Source: Lantana camara (Eukaryota; Streptophyta; Magnoliopsida; Lamiales; Verbenaceae). From it: 64,000 nucleotides of DNA. The translations under genes and the position numbers were made by a program. Positions 44,258-57,247 of this stretch are shown here, piece by piece. Location: contig CM074862.1 of NCBI GenBank assembly GCA_037501455.1, positions 62,713,501 through 62,777,500 on the forward strand, given 5' to 3'. A model generated the notes under the pieces. The model was not told the DNA's origin. It worked only from the letters and a program-made list of their open reading frames with translations, and ran no database searches. How positions within the stretch are numbered: position 1 is the stretch's first letter; each line of letters opens with the position of its first letter.

Positions 44258-45593
44258 GCTTGCTCGAGTTCCAAGATCGAACAACTTCCCGTATTCACCT
44301 AAGTTCGAGGTTTATGATGTCCCGACAAGGGTTAGCCCGATAAGGTCTTCATGCACAAGGGGTTTGTTCACTTCTTGAAATCTTGATGGAGTAATTCCTC
44401 ACCGCTTGATCCGTACTAGGAGCAACTAAAATGTTTCGTACGATAGGAGGGTCCAAGTTTGATTCAACACCCATCGTTTGATTCATTCCAACTAATCAAA
44501 AGCTCGGTGTTACACAAATGCCGTGGTTACCGAACCTCCAGCAATCACACCTTCTAATTTAATAAGTCCCTTTGCTAGAGAACTAGATCACCACTCTTTA
44601 CTTGCTCCGAAAGACCATTGTAACCATGACCCTAAACTTACCTACCACTCGGGCACTCTCCTCATGAAAACTCCCTCCTAAAGAGAGTTCACCACAAAGA
44701 AAGCACAACAACAACAACAAGAAACACCAAGAAGCAACGAGAAAAGAACTAAACAAGTGGGTTTCCCCGAGATTAAAATATGCATGTATGAAATGCCATG
44801 AATGCTTTGTGTACCTTTCACCATGATGGCAATGTTGAGCTCGGCATCAATTTCTTTTCCTTGTAAAGTATCATTTTGAGCTTGAACCAGGATCTTGAAG
44901 TCACTGCATTTCGGAATGTCTCAAATTCTTGTTGCTCGAACAACCGTTTCCCAAATATCCCAACTCTTCACACTTGAAGTATCCTTCTAATTAATCCTAC
45001 GAATTCCTCCATATAACTCGAACCTCAGCGAGAGAGTGTTGAATCTATTCCGGTGGGGGAGGGGACATTGATTCTATATTTGGTATAAATTCTCCTTGTC
45101 CTCGATACGGGTAACATCTTGAAGTTCTTGAAGATTTTCTTGAAATTCAGACCCTCTCTCATTCTAGAACTCAAACCGGATTCTTATCCCAAATAATAAG
45201 TGTGGAATTTTGAGCATCGTTAGCTAATTTCCACTCGAACCGTATTCCGTATTTTCTCGGACCGAGTATGCGGGGTTGAAACTAGAAAAACTCTTGAATT
45301 CCATGTCGATTCCTTCTAAAATCTCCGGATTTTAAGGCAATATTCATCGGCTCCCTATTTTTCTAGTTCTCAAATAAAATCGCCTAACTTTTCCAATTCT
45401 TGTCCAAGAATTAGGAATTCTTGAAATCTTCTTACCATTGCACTTGAATGGATGTACTCGGGTCAAATCTCTCGAACAAATTCCTCCATACAAACTCTTT
45501 CCCGAACTCTTTCAATTTCAGCTTCATCTTCTCGAACTACTTGAAAATCGGCCTTGAAATAAATGAGAATTGCTTCTCCTTTCTTTTGTAAAT

Positions 45594-45883
45594 TTCTAAC
45601 AACTTCCCAAATCCCACCATCTCAAGTAACCATCCCTCAATCTTGACATCTTCAACATCGAACAACAGCGAAGGATCAAAATTCCCAAACTTCTTTGTAT
45701 CCCATGAACTCTTGTTTCTTTTGCCCAATTCCCCGTGATTCTAACAACTTCCCAAATCCCACCATCTCGAGTAACCATCCTTCAATCTTGAGATCTTCCA
45801 CATCGAACAACCGCGAAGGATCAAAATTCCCAAACTTCTTTGTATCCCGTGGACTCTTGTTTCTTTTACCCAATTCCATGTGA
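45594..45883. repeat. 145-bp tandem duplication
   Basis: Copies 45594-45738 and 45739-45883 (CTAACAACTTCCC at 45596 and 45741), with about ten differences. The period is not a multiple of three, yet on the minus strand each copy is open in its own frame and encodes a similar peptide (LFDVEDLKIEGWLLEMVGFG in one, LFDVEDVKIEGWLLEMVGFG in the other). Confidence 0.85.
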
Positions 45884-46103
45884 TATCCATCGATATTGAA
45901 AGAGCATCCTGAAATAGAATACAATTCCAAGAAATATCGATGCATGGGGTTTAGTAAATGCATGTTCATGTGAACAATTAATGTAAATAATACAATCAAT
46001 TCACATATGTGGTGCAAAATGAATGTAATGAAACACGTAATCCTATGTCGAACGACCCAGACAGACCCAACACGACACTAGAGCTCCGGTTTTGCAACTA
46101 AGA

Positions 46104-46115
46104 GCTCTGATACCA
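46104..46115 (-). promoter_or_regulatory. Primer-binding site of the gypsy derivative
   Basis: Minus strand TGGTATCAGAGC, 8 nt from the LTR D edge at 46124. Confidence 0.9.
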
Positions 46116-46123
46116 CTTTAAGA

Positions 46124-48072
46124 TGTAGCACCCTAGAGCGAAGGGAGCCACGTCTCTCGGACCAAAACCTGACAAGTGTAAGGAAATGGAATCTCCGCAC
46201 AAGCACCAAGCCATGGCGAACGGAAGACCACAAAAAACACACACCTAGGTTAGGCGGTCCAGACCCTAAAACAGAGTGCCCAGCAGAATAAAATCAAAGG
46301 CGGAAGCAATAAGATCACAAATACATTCATAATAAATGCATAACGGGTTCATTGTATCCGTAGAGACCTGCCCCAATTCATATCAAATCAACGAGATACA
46401 TTAAATCCATAATCATAAGCTTATACATATTCAAAATTCCAAGGCATAGTGGTAAAGATGCAGAATGCAAAAGACTCGAACACCTTGACTCAAATGACCC
46501 AAAAGAAGACCGCCGCCTAACTCAACCCGAACCCTGCACCTGCATCTAAAAGGGGAAAAGGAGAGGGGGTCAGTCTACAACTCGACTGAGTGAGGGGGCT
46601 GAACACACTCACACGATACATAATATAAAGCATAGAACGGATTAAACAAAAGACTATGAACCGGGAATAGGGTTTTACACACCAAAGCTATTTTCCAAAA
46701 GAACTCATACTTATTCATATATTTGTATATTCTTAAGTTTTAAAACTCTTAAGGATTCATAGATTCAAAAATGCATATGGATTCATATTAAAACTCATAA
46801 AGATTCATAAATTCATAATGATTCAAACCTTAATATATAAATCTCTTATTGAATCGAAATCTCCTTTCCTGTTTCATAATCATAATAACGAAAGAATTCA
46901 AATACCCGGTGAGCACGGGTCTCCAACCTTACATCTTAAGAAAGATTCATAATAGAACATAAGGAAATGTAAATATATAAGATTCATAAGACTCATACTC
47001 CCGTATTTCATCCTCCTTCGGAAGTCTGCACACGGGTTACGGGCCCTCATCGTGTAACTCTATACTTGGGGTAGCGATCCCGCAACGTACCTTCTTTGGA
47101 CTCGACCGAAGGCTCAAAGCACCACGCCTTCTCCATCTCCCTCAGAGTCGCGTGTAGGTACTTCAAAAGGAGCACGTGCACAGGCTTAACCCGGCGGTCC
47201 AACACCGCCTCGGGCGTCCTTACTCACGCCTCCAGGGCCCAGGGATTCATAAGACTCATATGGGCTCATAAGATTCTTAGGAAACATACCAAACTTGCGA
47301 AACATAAAAACGTACGATTCATAACTTAAGAAACATACCTTGCCGTGCAACTCAGCATACGCTATACCCATACCTCTCTGCGTCATCCTAATTCATAATA
47401 TTCTGGAGGAAATCCATAGTTTGCTTGACGATACATGGTTTGGAACATAGCCTCGTTGCAAAACCATTTTTAAGCTTATATACGCCCATACGTATAATTT
47501 CAAAAAATTCATATTAAATCGAATTAACAAGATTCATAACATATCGTAAGACACATATTTAGTGTATATATATAATAGTATATTCACATGCGGGCTTGAA
47601 AACGAGCACATAGGGTCATAGGTCGAATTAACTAAAAGAAATCAAACCTAAAACCTCACCTTGTCGACCACACCGAACGAAAGGAACCGCCTCCTCAACA
47701 ACCGAACAAACCTAAGAACAAACATAGGGCAAAGGAAAAACTTAGGCTCCAAATGAACCAATTAGACGCTCGGCAAATGCATATGGATGCAAATGATTTA
47801 TTTTCTTCAAATAAATGCACACTTAGGCATATCAGAGCAAATAACTAAATATTACACGATTAATCCAAGAACCAAAATTCATTTCACATCAAATAAATTC
47901 ATATTAAGTCAAATAATAGCATACCACGAGCATCCATAGCTCATACACGTATATATTCATCAAATTCAATTCGTTAAACCACTTAAGATCATAACATTTA
48001 AATTGGAAATAAACAAATAAAATTCACATAATTAATTTAATGCTTAAATTTCATAATATATAATATATTACA

Positions 48073-48111
<39 letters not shown>

Positions 48112-48353
48112 AATCATATATACATTTATAACATGCATGCACAAAATATTTCACACATACACATGCACTCACGTAAACACATGCAAACCATGCACAACAA
48201 TTATCAAATTACATATATATTTACACATTACATGCATATATTATATATATATCACATGACCACACACATATTATATATATATACCTATCTCACGTACATG
48301 CATATATATCTATTATGTACCAATATGCACACTCATGAACTTAAAATACCTAA

Positions 48354-48397
<44 letters not shown>

Positions 48398-49352
48398 TCA
48401 AGTAACACGAACACAAACACACATGCATGCAATACACACACATACATAAATATACCCAAATTGCAGCAGCAAAAAGAGGCTCCCCGGCCCGGCAAAAACT
48501 CCACACAAAACTCCCCGGCCGGGTAGGGAAGAGGTAGAAGCTACTGCCTCAAGGTATCCCTGACCGGGAACACAACCGAAGCAAGATTATACAGCAGCGA
48601 TGAACAACAGTAACTGCTGCTCTCTTTGCTTCCATTTCACGCTACAAAACAGGGCATGGCAGTAGCAGCAGCAGGGGAGCAAAAATGGCAGCAACACAGC
48701 AGCAACATAACAGCAAACTAAAGGAAAGCTAATAGCACTCACGCATCAAGAATCAAGGTTCCAATCATGCTTCAAAATCTCATAATTTCAGTCAATTTAA
48801 AGCTCCAAACACGATGGAAAATTCACATAATTGCAATCCATGAAAATAAGAGCAAGAATTCAGTTAATGGTGCTTAAGGAAACAAGCTTCATGCGTTAAA
48901 ATCCATAAAAACTGAAGCTAATCCCATGAATTCAAAATTGGAGCAAAACTTAACTATTCACATAGCAACCCCAAACCATGCTCAAAACCACATCAATTTA
49001 ACAAATAGACACTTAAAAGAAAGGGGAAAAGATATAGAACAAGAATTTGGGCTAACCTTTCGAATTTGAGGCGAAATGATGGAGTGTTGATCTTGGAAAG
49101 GCAAAGTGGACTGTGCAGAATCTTTTTTCCCCTTCCTCTCTCGTTCAGCTGCTTCTTTGTCTCTCTCCAAGCCTGATTTCGAAGTGAGGGGGGTAAGGGA
49201 TGGTTAAAGGGTTTAGCTAGGGTTAATTTGGCTCAAGAATCAAGTGATTTGGTTAAGAAATGAGTTAGTTATGGCCAAAATACTCCAAGGTGGCAGATCT
49301 GCTCGAACAGCTCGTTCCGGACAAAATATGTGGAATCAAACGGGCTTAGAAA
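46124..49352 (-). repeat. LTR D, truncated 5' LTR of the gypsy derivative
   Basis: Collinear with LTR C from TGTAGCACCCT at 46124 to about 49352, where it stops about 730 bp short of the expected end. Donor AAAG|GTTAGC near 49057, hairpin 46571-46588 and a weaker palindrome set (48481-48575; centres cggccg and tgaccg) are in place. AT microsatellites at 48072-48111 and 48362-48392. Confidence 0.85.
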
Positions 49353-51674
49353 GATTCTTAATACGTGGAATCAAACGGCCGTTCCCAGGCCTCTGGAGAG
49401 GCAGAAAGTGTATTGTAAGCCGGAACGGCCGTTCCCAAAGTGTATCGTATTTCAAACATCAATATAGTCATACATATCCATAATTCCCATGTATTTACTT
49501 AAGTCATATAATCACATGGACACGTACGAGCACATTCCATTAGGCTATAATTATAACCTAACCTCACCTGGCACAAACGAAAGCCAAACCCAAAGCAAAT
49601 GGTCCACCCCGAAACCTGCACGACTCACTTGTCACCACCCCGGGTGCACCTGTACCAATTGAGCACACAAAACACAACACAGGACTCAGACTCAGACTCA
49701 GACAACCACACAGAGACGCACAACAATGCTCAACACTTAAGAAATGCAATCACATAAGTAGGGTTCAAATTAATATCAATTACATGCAAAATAAAACATT
49801 ATATAGTCTAATGAAATCATATTAAACATTAGGACATATTCACGTGCATAATTAATACAAATAAAAGAAATTGAAAGGCAATGAAAATCTCATTATTTCA
49901 TATCAATTACATTCATTACATAACCAATTCATATTTGTACGAATAACTTATTTCTTACGTGCAAAAGTTTCTAATTTAATCATATAAGTTTCATACAATT
50001 CATATATCACATAATAGGTTCATATTAAATTAAGTAATTAAACCTAAATTACAACGTTTCAAATTAAATCATCCAAGACATACTAATTCGATTTTACTTA
50101 GTCAAAATTAGCATATTCACTTATAAAATAACAAGGTTTAAATAATTCAAGTGATTCAATTCCATATTATTCAAAATTACACTAACACCCCCTTCAAATT
50201 AGACAAATAGCTCAAATACGACATATCGGAATTCAAATTGCAAATCAAAGCATCAATATATTTCATAATTCATTTAATACATGATTTCGTATATGTTGGA
50301 ATTCATATTGATCTACAAATCAAGCAGTTACCAATTTATTGCAATTAAAATAATTAATTTCAAATATTCAAATTACACAAAATAAATCACAACAAATCAA
50401 CCGGGCATCCGATTGACGAACGGAAAGTGGCGTTGGAATCACCACAACAAGGCGGACAAACTACCCGAAGACCGCCGGAACGCTGCCACCGGAACAGTAG
50501 CCGGCCACAGCTCGGCCGCCAACGGAACGTGCCGAAAAAATCCCCAAAATTCACCCGTGCAAGAATTCCTCGTGCTCGTTCCAAATCCTCGATAAATTTT
50601 TGAAAATTCCAAGCCAATCGTCTCTAATTTCATATCTAAGAACACAAAAACCCCAAATCTTCAAAATCTAATTACTTCCAAATCGGTGAACGAAAATCGA
50701 ATCCGTAAAAGACATGGTCTTACCCGTGACGAGCTCTTCAAAACCTATAAGCTATTAGCCAAAAAAAGTCATCGGAGCTGACCTCCACCACGAACCACCG
50801 CTGCGCCTCATCGGAACCACCACGTACGCTATGAATTAGGTCAATCTGAGGCAAAAAATGAGACCGGGGGGGCAAAAAACGGTAGGAAACACCAACATTC
50901 ATCGAAAAAAGCCACCGAAATGGCGGAATCATCACTGCTATAGTAACACGTTGCCGTGGCACGAGCTTTAGCGGGTGCGTGTGCCACCACCGCCGCCCCA
51001 ATGGCGGCGCCACCAACGCGAAAATTTACGCTGCATCAAGTCGTCTATGGCCCAGTCAATTTCCGGCCAAAACCGCCACCGTAAACCGCCGCGAACCGCC
51101 GCCGAAGGTGGCGGTTGAAATCCCGCCACCTGTAACTCGCCATAGCACCACCACCGCTTGTCGTCGGGCCACGAATCTGGAATGATTGTGATCGTATCGT
51201 TAAGCTTATCAGTTTTGACTATTCATTCGTCGAATTCCGTCGAGAAACGAGCAAGTTACAGCTTGTGTGCATTTTCAAACCTCGAGTGTGTGTGCGCATG
51301 AGGGAGAGAGAGCGGGAGAGGAGAGCGAGAGCTGAGCGTGTTCTGACACATTTAACGAGGGTCCGGGTGTTTTATCCTGGGTCCTCGCGCACAAAACGAA
51401 CGGTAGTAGGGGCAAACGACGTCAGAATTGGGAAAACTTACAGTCTACAGACTTGTTTCGATGCCCTAAACGCGTTAAAGGGGTTAAAGAGGTCAAAATC
51501 TCGATCAAACGAGTAGTGACCGAAAAACCCCTAAAAAGAGAAAATTACAAACAAGCCCCCTAAACTCTAAAAGAGTTCAATATAGGGCCACGCAAAATAC
51601 AAGATCACATAATTACACATATAATAAAGTTGAAACATGGCGCACCTTGTACATTGGAAGAGCGGGATATTACA
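49353..51674 (-). mobile_element. LTR fragment H, related to the 5470-9435 LTR
   Basis: From the junction at 49353-49378 to GAGCGGGATATTACA at 51674. Matches the right-hand 60% of the 5470-9435 LTR, with the GC-rich part near 50400-51180 in a single copy. Donor CTCAC|CTGG-type signal (minus strand CAG|GTGAGG) near 49566 and donor GG|GTAAGA near 50731. Two GGAACGGCCGTTCCC-type palindromes lie just inside the junction (49377-49391, partial, and 49423-49437). The left part, with TGTAGC and hairpin, is missing. Confidence 0.8.
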
Positions 51675-52063
51675 AACTCCCCTCCTTCAAAGGACCTGTC
51701 CTCAGGTCCGGAAGCCGGATCTTAAACGACTCTGAAACGAACTCCATTTCACGCTTCCACTACGCCACTCTGATCTTGGCAAACTGCAGACTCCTCAGGA
51801 TGCTACTCCTATTATTTGCGTCAACTCCCTTCATAGCGTCTCGTTGTCACTGAGGTCTGTTGGAATACTCGAACGTCGGTCACTTCAAACTCGTACGATC
51901 CCTACTACGCCACTGCACCCAAAGCTCGATACCGTCGCGTCCTCATCGCTAGCAAACTGTCGTCAGACCACCTGCAACGCAACTGCGACAAACAAGAGAG
52001 AATCCCATCTCTCAACACGTAAGTGAGAGAGCCCCGTCTCTCAGCACACACAAAAGAGAGAAC
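51675..52063 (-). mobile_element. Interior remnant next to fragment H, with PPT, hairpin and GAGAGA palindromes
   Basis: Begins with a C-rich PPT complement (ACTCCCCTCCTT) and the hairpin ggacctg/caggtcc (51692-51709). The rest resembles no protein I can read. At 51996-52042 are two palindromes, gagaga-atccca-tctctc and gagaga-gccccg-tctctc, 29 bp apart, with a third half at 52056 cut by the junction to LTR sequence at about 52064. Confidence 0.6.
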
Positions 52064-52498
52064 CCCGGGCATCCGATTGACGAACGGAAAGGGGCATTGG
52101 ACTCACCACAACGAGGCAGATAAACTGCCCGAAGAACGCCGGAACGCCGCCACCAGAGCGGTCGGAATAATGGCCGGCCGCTGCTCGGCCGTCATCGGAA
52201 CGTGCCGAAAAAATCCCCAAAATTCACCCGTGTAAGGAATCGTGCTCGTTCCAAATGATCGATCAATTTCTAAAAATTCCAAGCCAATCATCTCCAATTT
52301 CAGATCTAAGAACACAAAAAACCCAAAATCTTCAAAATCCAATTACTTTCAAACCGGTGAACGAAAATCGAATCCGTAAAAAGCATGGTCTTACCCGTGA
52401 CGAGCTCTTCGAAACCCATAAGCTATTCGCTGAAAAAAGTCACCGGAGCTGACCTCCACCACGAACCGCCACTGTGCCCCGCCGGAACCACCACCTAC
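52064..52498 (-). mobile_element. LTR fragment J, piece 1
   Basis: Starts inside the LTR at CCGGGCATCCGATTGACG (as at 50403) and follows fragment H to 52498, where solo LTR G is inserted. Continues at 56454 and ends at 63859. Donor GG|GTAAGA on the minus strand near 52393. Confidence 0.82.
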
Positions 52499-55400
52499 TG
52501 TAGCGCCCCAAATACGCTACAACCCCGCACCGTCGCACTTCCCAGGCGGATGTGGGACCTAGCACTTGAGAGGCACGCCAGTGAACGGACGATTCTATAC
52601 GATATCAGAGTAAGAAAACATGGCAGTGAAATTTGAAACATATAAAATAACAGCTTATGTTTGGGGCACTAAATAAAAGAATTTGGAATAATTTGAAACT
52701 CATGAAAATTTAGAAGCAATACCGTAGGGTTAAAGTTGTTCATGATCTAAGAGTATGATACTGGAGTAATATAATAACTATACAAGATTATAGTCTAACT
52801 TGGCTTAGTTAAGAAACCTGATCTAATATGCAAAAGATAATGGACTCTCTATGCTTCAAGATACCAGCTAATGAGCGATGGCAATACCTGAAATCATAAA
52901 TTTGAAAAGAGCGAGGGGTTAGTCAAAGTAACTAAGTGAGGGGTGGTTGAGTGAAACTATAAAACTTTAGGATTTTTACCAAGAAACTTTTATTCGAAAG
53001 GATCTTTAATAGTAATTGAATAAGAATGAAGTAATAATTTTGAGAGTAATGCAAAATTAGTATCCATAGTGGGATTAACCAAGAAACTCCTTGGTTAGTA
53101 CCTGATAATAGGAAAATACTACAACAATATCAATATTGGGTTCATATTTATTTGAAGATAAAGGGGTATGGGGATTATGTGCTATACTTTTTAAGAAAAT
53201 GTGAACCCCTTCTGTGAAACAATATGGTGCCCTCAAGCTAGGCGTTCTCCAACCTTAACTCCTTAAAAACCAAGAATAATCGTAACGACATTGATCAAGA
53301 TGTCGTTAATTAATAAAACGAAATATAACGATACCATCCTTCTTCCTCCGGTGTCACCTCAAGGAGCTACCCCAACTGACGATATACATGAACTTGGGAG
53401 GGACGTACCTTTTCCCGTCACTTGATGTGAAATAACTAACCTCCAGTTAGACCACCACCAAGATCTAGTTGGCGCCTGGTATAATAGTAGACCTCGGCCC
53501 ATGCCTCCTGGACTACTACTTCTACCAAGACCACCGGGCCCACAATAAGAAAATATATTTTGCTTGCATTTAACGATACCCGATAAACGGTAGCATAGTA
53601 CCGAGATAATTTAGCAGGAGATACTTTTAATTGTGTATGACAAGACGTTATGAATACTTTAAAATAATTGATTGTGTATACTGGAACAATATAAGTTGAT
53701 ATCAAAGTATTTTGAAAAAGGGCAGTATCATTTATAAAGGAATAAAAATTGAACGGTATTATGGTAGGTCATAAAATATTTCATATATATATATATACTC
53801 ATGATCCCAGTTGAAAACGTTTAACCTCACCTACAGTAACCAGGTATTATGTAATAATAACGGAGTCCTAGTCCGTCCAGATCTTCACCTATGAGTGGTG
53901 ATCAACTATAAGTTTCTATTTCGTAACCAAAACTACTCACGCAGACAAGTATCATAAAACATGTCATAATCATGGAATGAGATCACATAATAAAATTCTT
54001 ATAAAATACAACTGTAACATTCAAACAAGACTTATAAAACAAGCGGTTATTAAATTAAGAATCTTACTAAACTTTCATGTTATAAAATAAGTTTATAAAT
54101 TTTAATAAGGAAATCTTATTTTGGAAATGATATTTGAAATATTTGATTTGAAAATCCTAAATGAGTATTTCTAATTGAAATTCCTATTTTAGTTTAATAA
54201 AAATCAGGATATGAATTTCTTATAACATAGAAGTCCTAATCCTTTAATGTTTGAAACGTTGAATGTTTTTGAATCCTAAAACGATATTTGAAATATGAAA
54301 TGTTTAAATGATTCATGGAACTTTAATCCCCTGTTTTTTGGAAATTCTAACAAAAGCTCTTTTTTAAAAATCCAAAGTATTATTTTATATTAATATTTGA
54401 AATCTCTACAAGATATTATGAGTCAAAGTCTTCATTTGAATTCAAAAGTCAAAGTTACTATTGAAAAATGGTTACTATTTGAACTTAGGGGATTAAACGT
54501 TTTTAAACACATAATCGAGCATTTTCCTACACGCACTATCACATGACACACACACACACACACTTCAAGAACATCAAGAACATGTTCTTAAGTCTATTTG
54601 AATATTCATAGAACATATTAGACATGCTAGATCATGTTCATATTCATAACATAAGATTTGAGACATAATGTACCAAAATATATAAACTTTTCATGAAAAA
54701 TAATTCCTAATTAAATTTTCTAAGCATGCATTTCTTCTAATATTCAAGAACATAATCATGAATATATGAACACATATTTAGATAAATTCATATAATAGGC
54801 ATGCATTTTATAAATTAAATTCGTACTTTAATTCATGAAATATAAATTCCTAAAATAAAATCTCCTATCATAAATTTCTAAACATAATATAAAGAATATA
54901 AAATATAAATTAAATTGCATAATTTAAAAAACACATAAATTAAATATTAAATAAACTAACCTTGAGAGAATTTTGGAGGGATTGTGGCGTGAGGTTGAGG
55001 GGAGAGAAGAGAGAGTTTAGTGTGTAGGAATTGAGGGAATTTGTGAGTTAGAAATGGCTCTCTTCAAGTGTATTTATAGGTAGTAATAACGGACCTTATA
55101 GCAATTTCTAAGAATATGTAAGAGATGTGGAAATCTCTAAATCACACAAATGTGTGGAATCTATGTAGGAAATGTGGGAATTTCTAATTTACACAATTGT
55201 GTGGAGAAATTATGTAGAAATGTGGAATTTCCTAACTCACACAAATGTATGGAATTTTGTTAAGAAATGTGGAAGAATTAAATTCATTCATCTAAACTTT
55301 CTATTTTTGGAAAGGTTATTTTAGGAAAGTGATGTTATGAATGATGTCATAATAATTAAAATAAATTTAAAATAATATAAAATTTATTCAAGAGTCGAGA

Positions 55401-56453
55401 GACGAGAACTGGAAGTGGTAAAAATAATAACAGAATGAGTGAAAAATAAGCTTCGTTATGATTATAAATGTGGAACGTTTAGGTTTTTCGTTTGAAAGTT
55501 ATAAACATTAGAGATGATGAAAATCATGATAAATTATATAAACGAAGGTATGATGAAGTTTATAGGTTGGGAAAATTATCATAGTTGGAGAAAAACTCAA
55601 GAAACGTTTCAAGTAAAATTTTGAATATTAAATGAAAGCTAATCATTTATAATAAAATCATAATTTTTAAAAGGGAAAATATTTATAAAATGTGCTACGA
55701 TTGAAATCAAGTTTCGATATGAGTATGAAAATTCATAAAATAATCCAAGGATCATTTTATCTATAATATTGAATAGCAAAAGAGAATGAATAAAAAGTTA
55801 TTTACGGTAAGAATATAACTAGGGTTTTAAAGTGATTTTCGATACTTGGAGTTAGAATAGGAATTAGGGTTTGTGGATGATATCAAAATTCTCGGAATGA
55901 TTCAAGGATTCATTTGACTATAATATTTGACAAGAAAAAGTGTTCCGAGTAACTTTCTAATTTTATGGAATGAGTAATCATCAAAGGGACCTAATGGTAA
56001 TTTTGATCAACAATTTTTGTAAAGAGTTTTGGGTCATGGAAAGCATATGTAAGAGATAGAAAAATATAAGTTTCATGTCTCTAAGGTTCTACAAATGAGA
56101 TAAGAGGATATGGTTTAGTGGATAAACAATGACATGGTGATAAAATCTTAAGTCTGATGTTAAATTTCCGAAAATGATTTTAGAACAAGAGATGTGAATT
56201 AAGGTATTCAAGAGATACAGATTTGAGATTTTAGTATTCTATTGAGGGAATGGAGGATCGGAAATGGATAGTAATATGGAGTTTTAGATGAGATCTCTCC
56301 CAAAGTCACATAATAGCACGTAAGAACAACTTAAAAGTTAAAACATATAGAAATGTGACGCATGAAGAACATTTGACGGATCAAAGTCTATAAACGCTTT
56401 CACATTCTTTCAAGGTTACCAATTCCAACTAGGCTCTGTTTAGGGCTGTTACA
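52499..56453 (-). mobile_element. Solo LTR G (3955 bp)
   Basis: TGTAGCGCCCC to GGGCTGTTACA, inserted in fragment J; flanks CCTAC and CGTAT are a decayed TSD (3 of 5). AT-rich and more diverged from the other LTRs, but keeps the same modules: hairpin TTAGT/ACTAA (52919-52935), acceptor TATGATTTCAG near 52888, donor TAG|GTGAGG near 53830, donor CAAG|GTTAGT at 54960 and a TATA box at 55071-55079, all on the minus strand. Confidence 0.85.
55071..55079 (-). promoter_or_regulatory. TATA box of solo LTR G
   Basis: Minus strand CCTATAAATAC. It lies about 110 nt upstream of the predicted first donor (54960), leaving room for a first exon of about 80 nt. Best TATA candidate among the gypsy LTRs. Confidence 0.6.
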
Positions 56454-57247
56454 CGTATGCCGTGAATTGGGTCAATCCGAGGCCAGAAATGAGACCGGAG
56501 GGGTGGAAAAGGGTAGGAAACACCAACCTTCGTCGAAAAAAGCCACCGGAAAGGCGGAATCGCCACCGCTACAGTAACGTGCCATCGCAACACGATCTTT
56601 GGCCGGTGCGTGTGCCACCACCGCCGGCCCAATGGCGGCACTACAACGTGAAAAGTTACGCCGCCTCAAGTCGCCTAAGGCCCAGTCAATTTCCGACCAA
56701 AACCGCCACCAGAAACCGCCGCGAACCGCCGTTGAAGGTGGCGGTCGAAATCCCACCGCCTGTAACTCGCCATAGCACCACCACCACTTGTTGTCAGCCC
56801 ACAAATCTAGTATGAATGTGATCGCGTCATTGAGCTGATCAGTTTTGACTATTCATTCGTCGAATTCCATCGAGAAACGAGCAAGTTACGGCTTGTGTAT
56901 GTTTTCACACCTCGAGTGTGTGTGTGCATGAGGAGAATGAGCGGGAGAGGAGATAGAGAGCTGAGCGTGTTTTGACACATTTAACTAGGGTCCGGGTGTT
57001 TTATCCCGGGTCCTCGCACGCAAAACGAACGGTAGGAGGGGCAAACGACGTCAGAATTGGGCAAACTCACAGTCTACGGACTCGTTTCGATGCCCCAAAC
57101 ATGTTAAAGGGGTCAAAGAGGTCAAAATCTCAATCAAATGAGCATTGAACGAAAAACCCATAAAAAGAGAAAATTACAAACAAGCCCCCTAAACTCTGAA
57201 AGAGTTCAATATAGGTCCACGCAAAACACAAGATCACATAATTAAAC
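56454..57247 (-). mobile_element. LTR fragment J, piece 2 (GC-rich)
   Basis: Resumes the LTR after solo LTR G at GCCGTGAATTGGGTCAATCC (as at 50833) and runs to TAAAC (57243-57247), the target of solo LTR E. Contains the GC-rich part, single copy. Frames of up to 117 codons on both strands here are composition effects. Confidence 0.85.

Larger units (their letters stand above)
44221..46123 (-). mobile_element. Interior of the gypsy derivative
   Basis: Right end carries PBS and leader like those of the 28905-39054 element; left end carries PPT and the pre-PPT hairpin (44239-44257). Between them is AT-rich sequence without gag-pol motifs. At the position of gag is a 113-codon minus-strand frame (46017-45676) that includes one copy of a 145-bp tandem repeat. 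I do not recognise that peptide. Confidence 0.7.
40223..49352 (-). mobile_element. Gypsy derivative with two LTRs and a short non-pol interior
   Basis: LTR C 40223-44220, interior 44221-46123 (1903 bp), LTR D 46124-49352 (truncated). PPT (44221-44236) and PBS (46104-46115) are in place on the minus strand, but no protease, RT or integrase is visible, so it is a non-autonomous or heavily deleted element. The two LTRs differ at many sites (roughly one in ten by eye at their start), so it is old. LTR D is cut at 49352, where another LTR begins, so no TSD can be tested. Confidence 0.85.
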
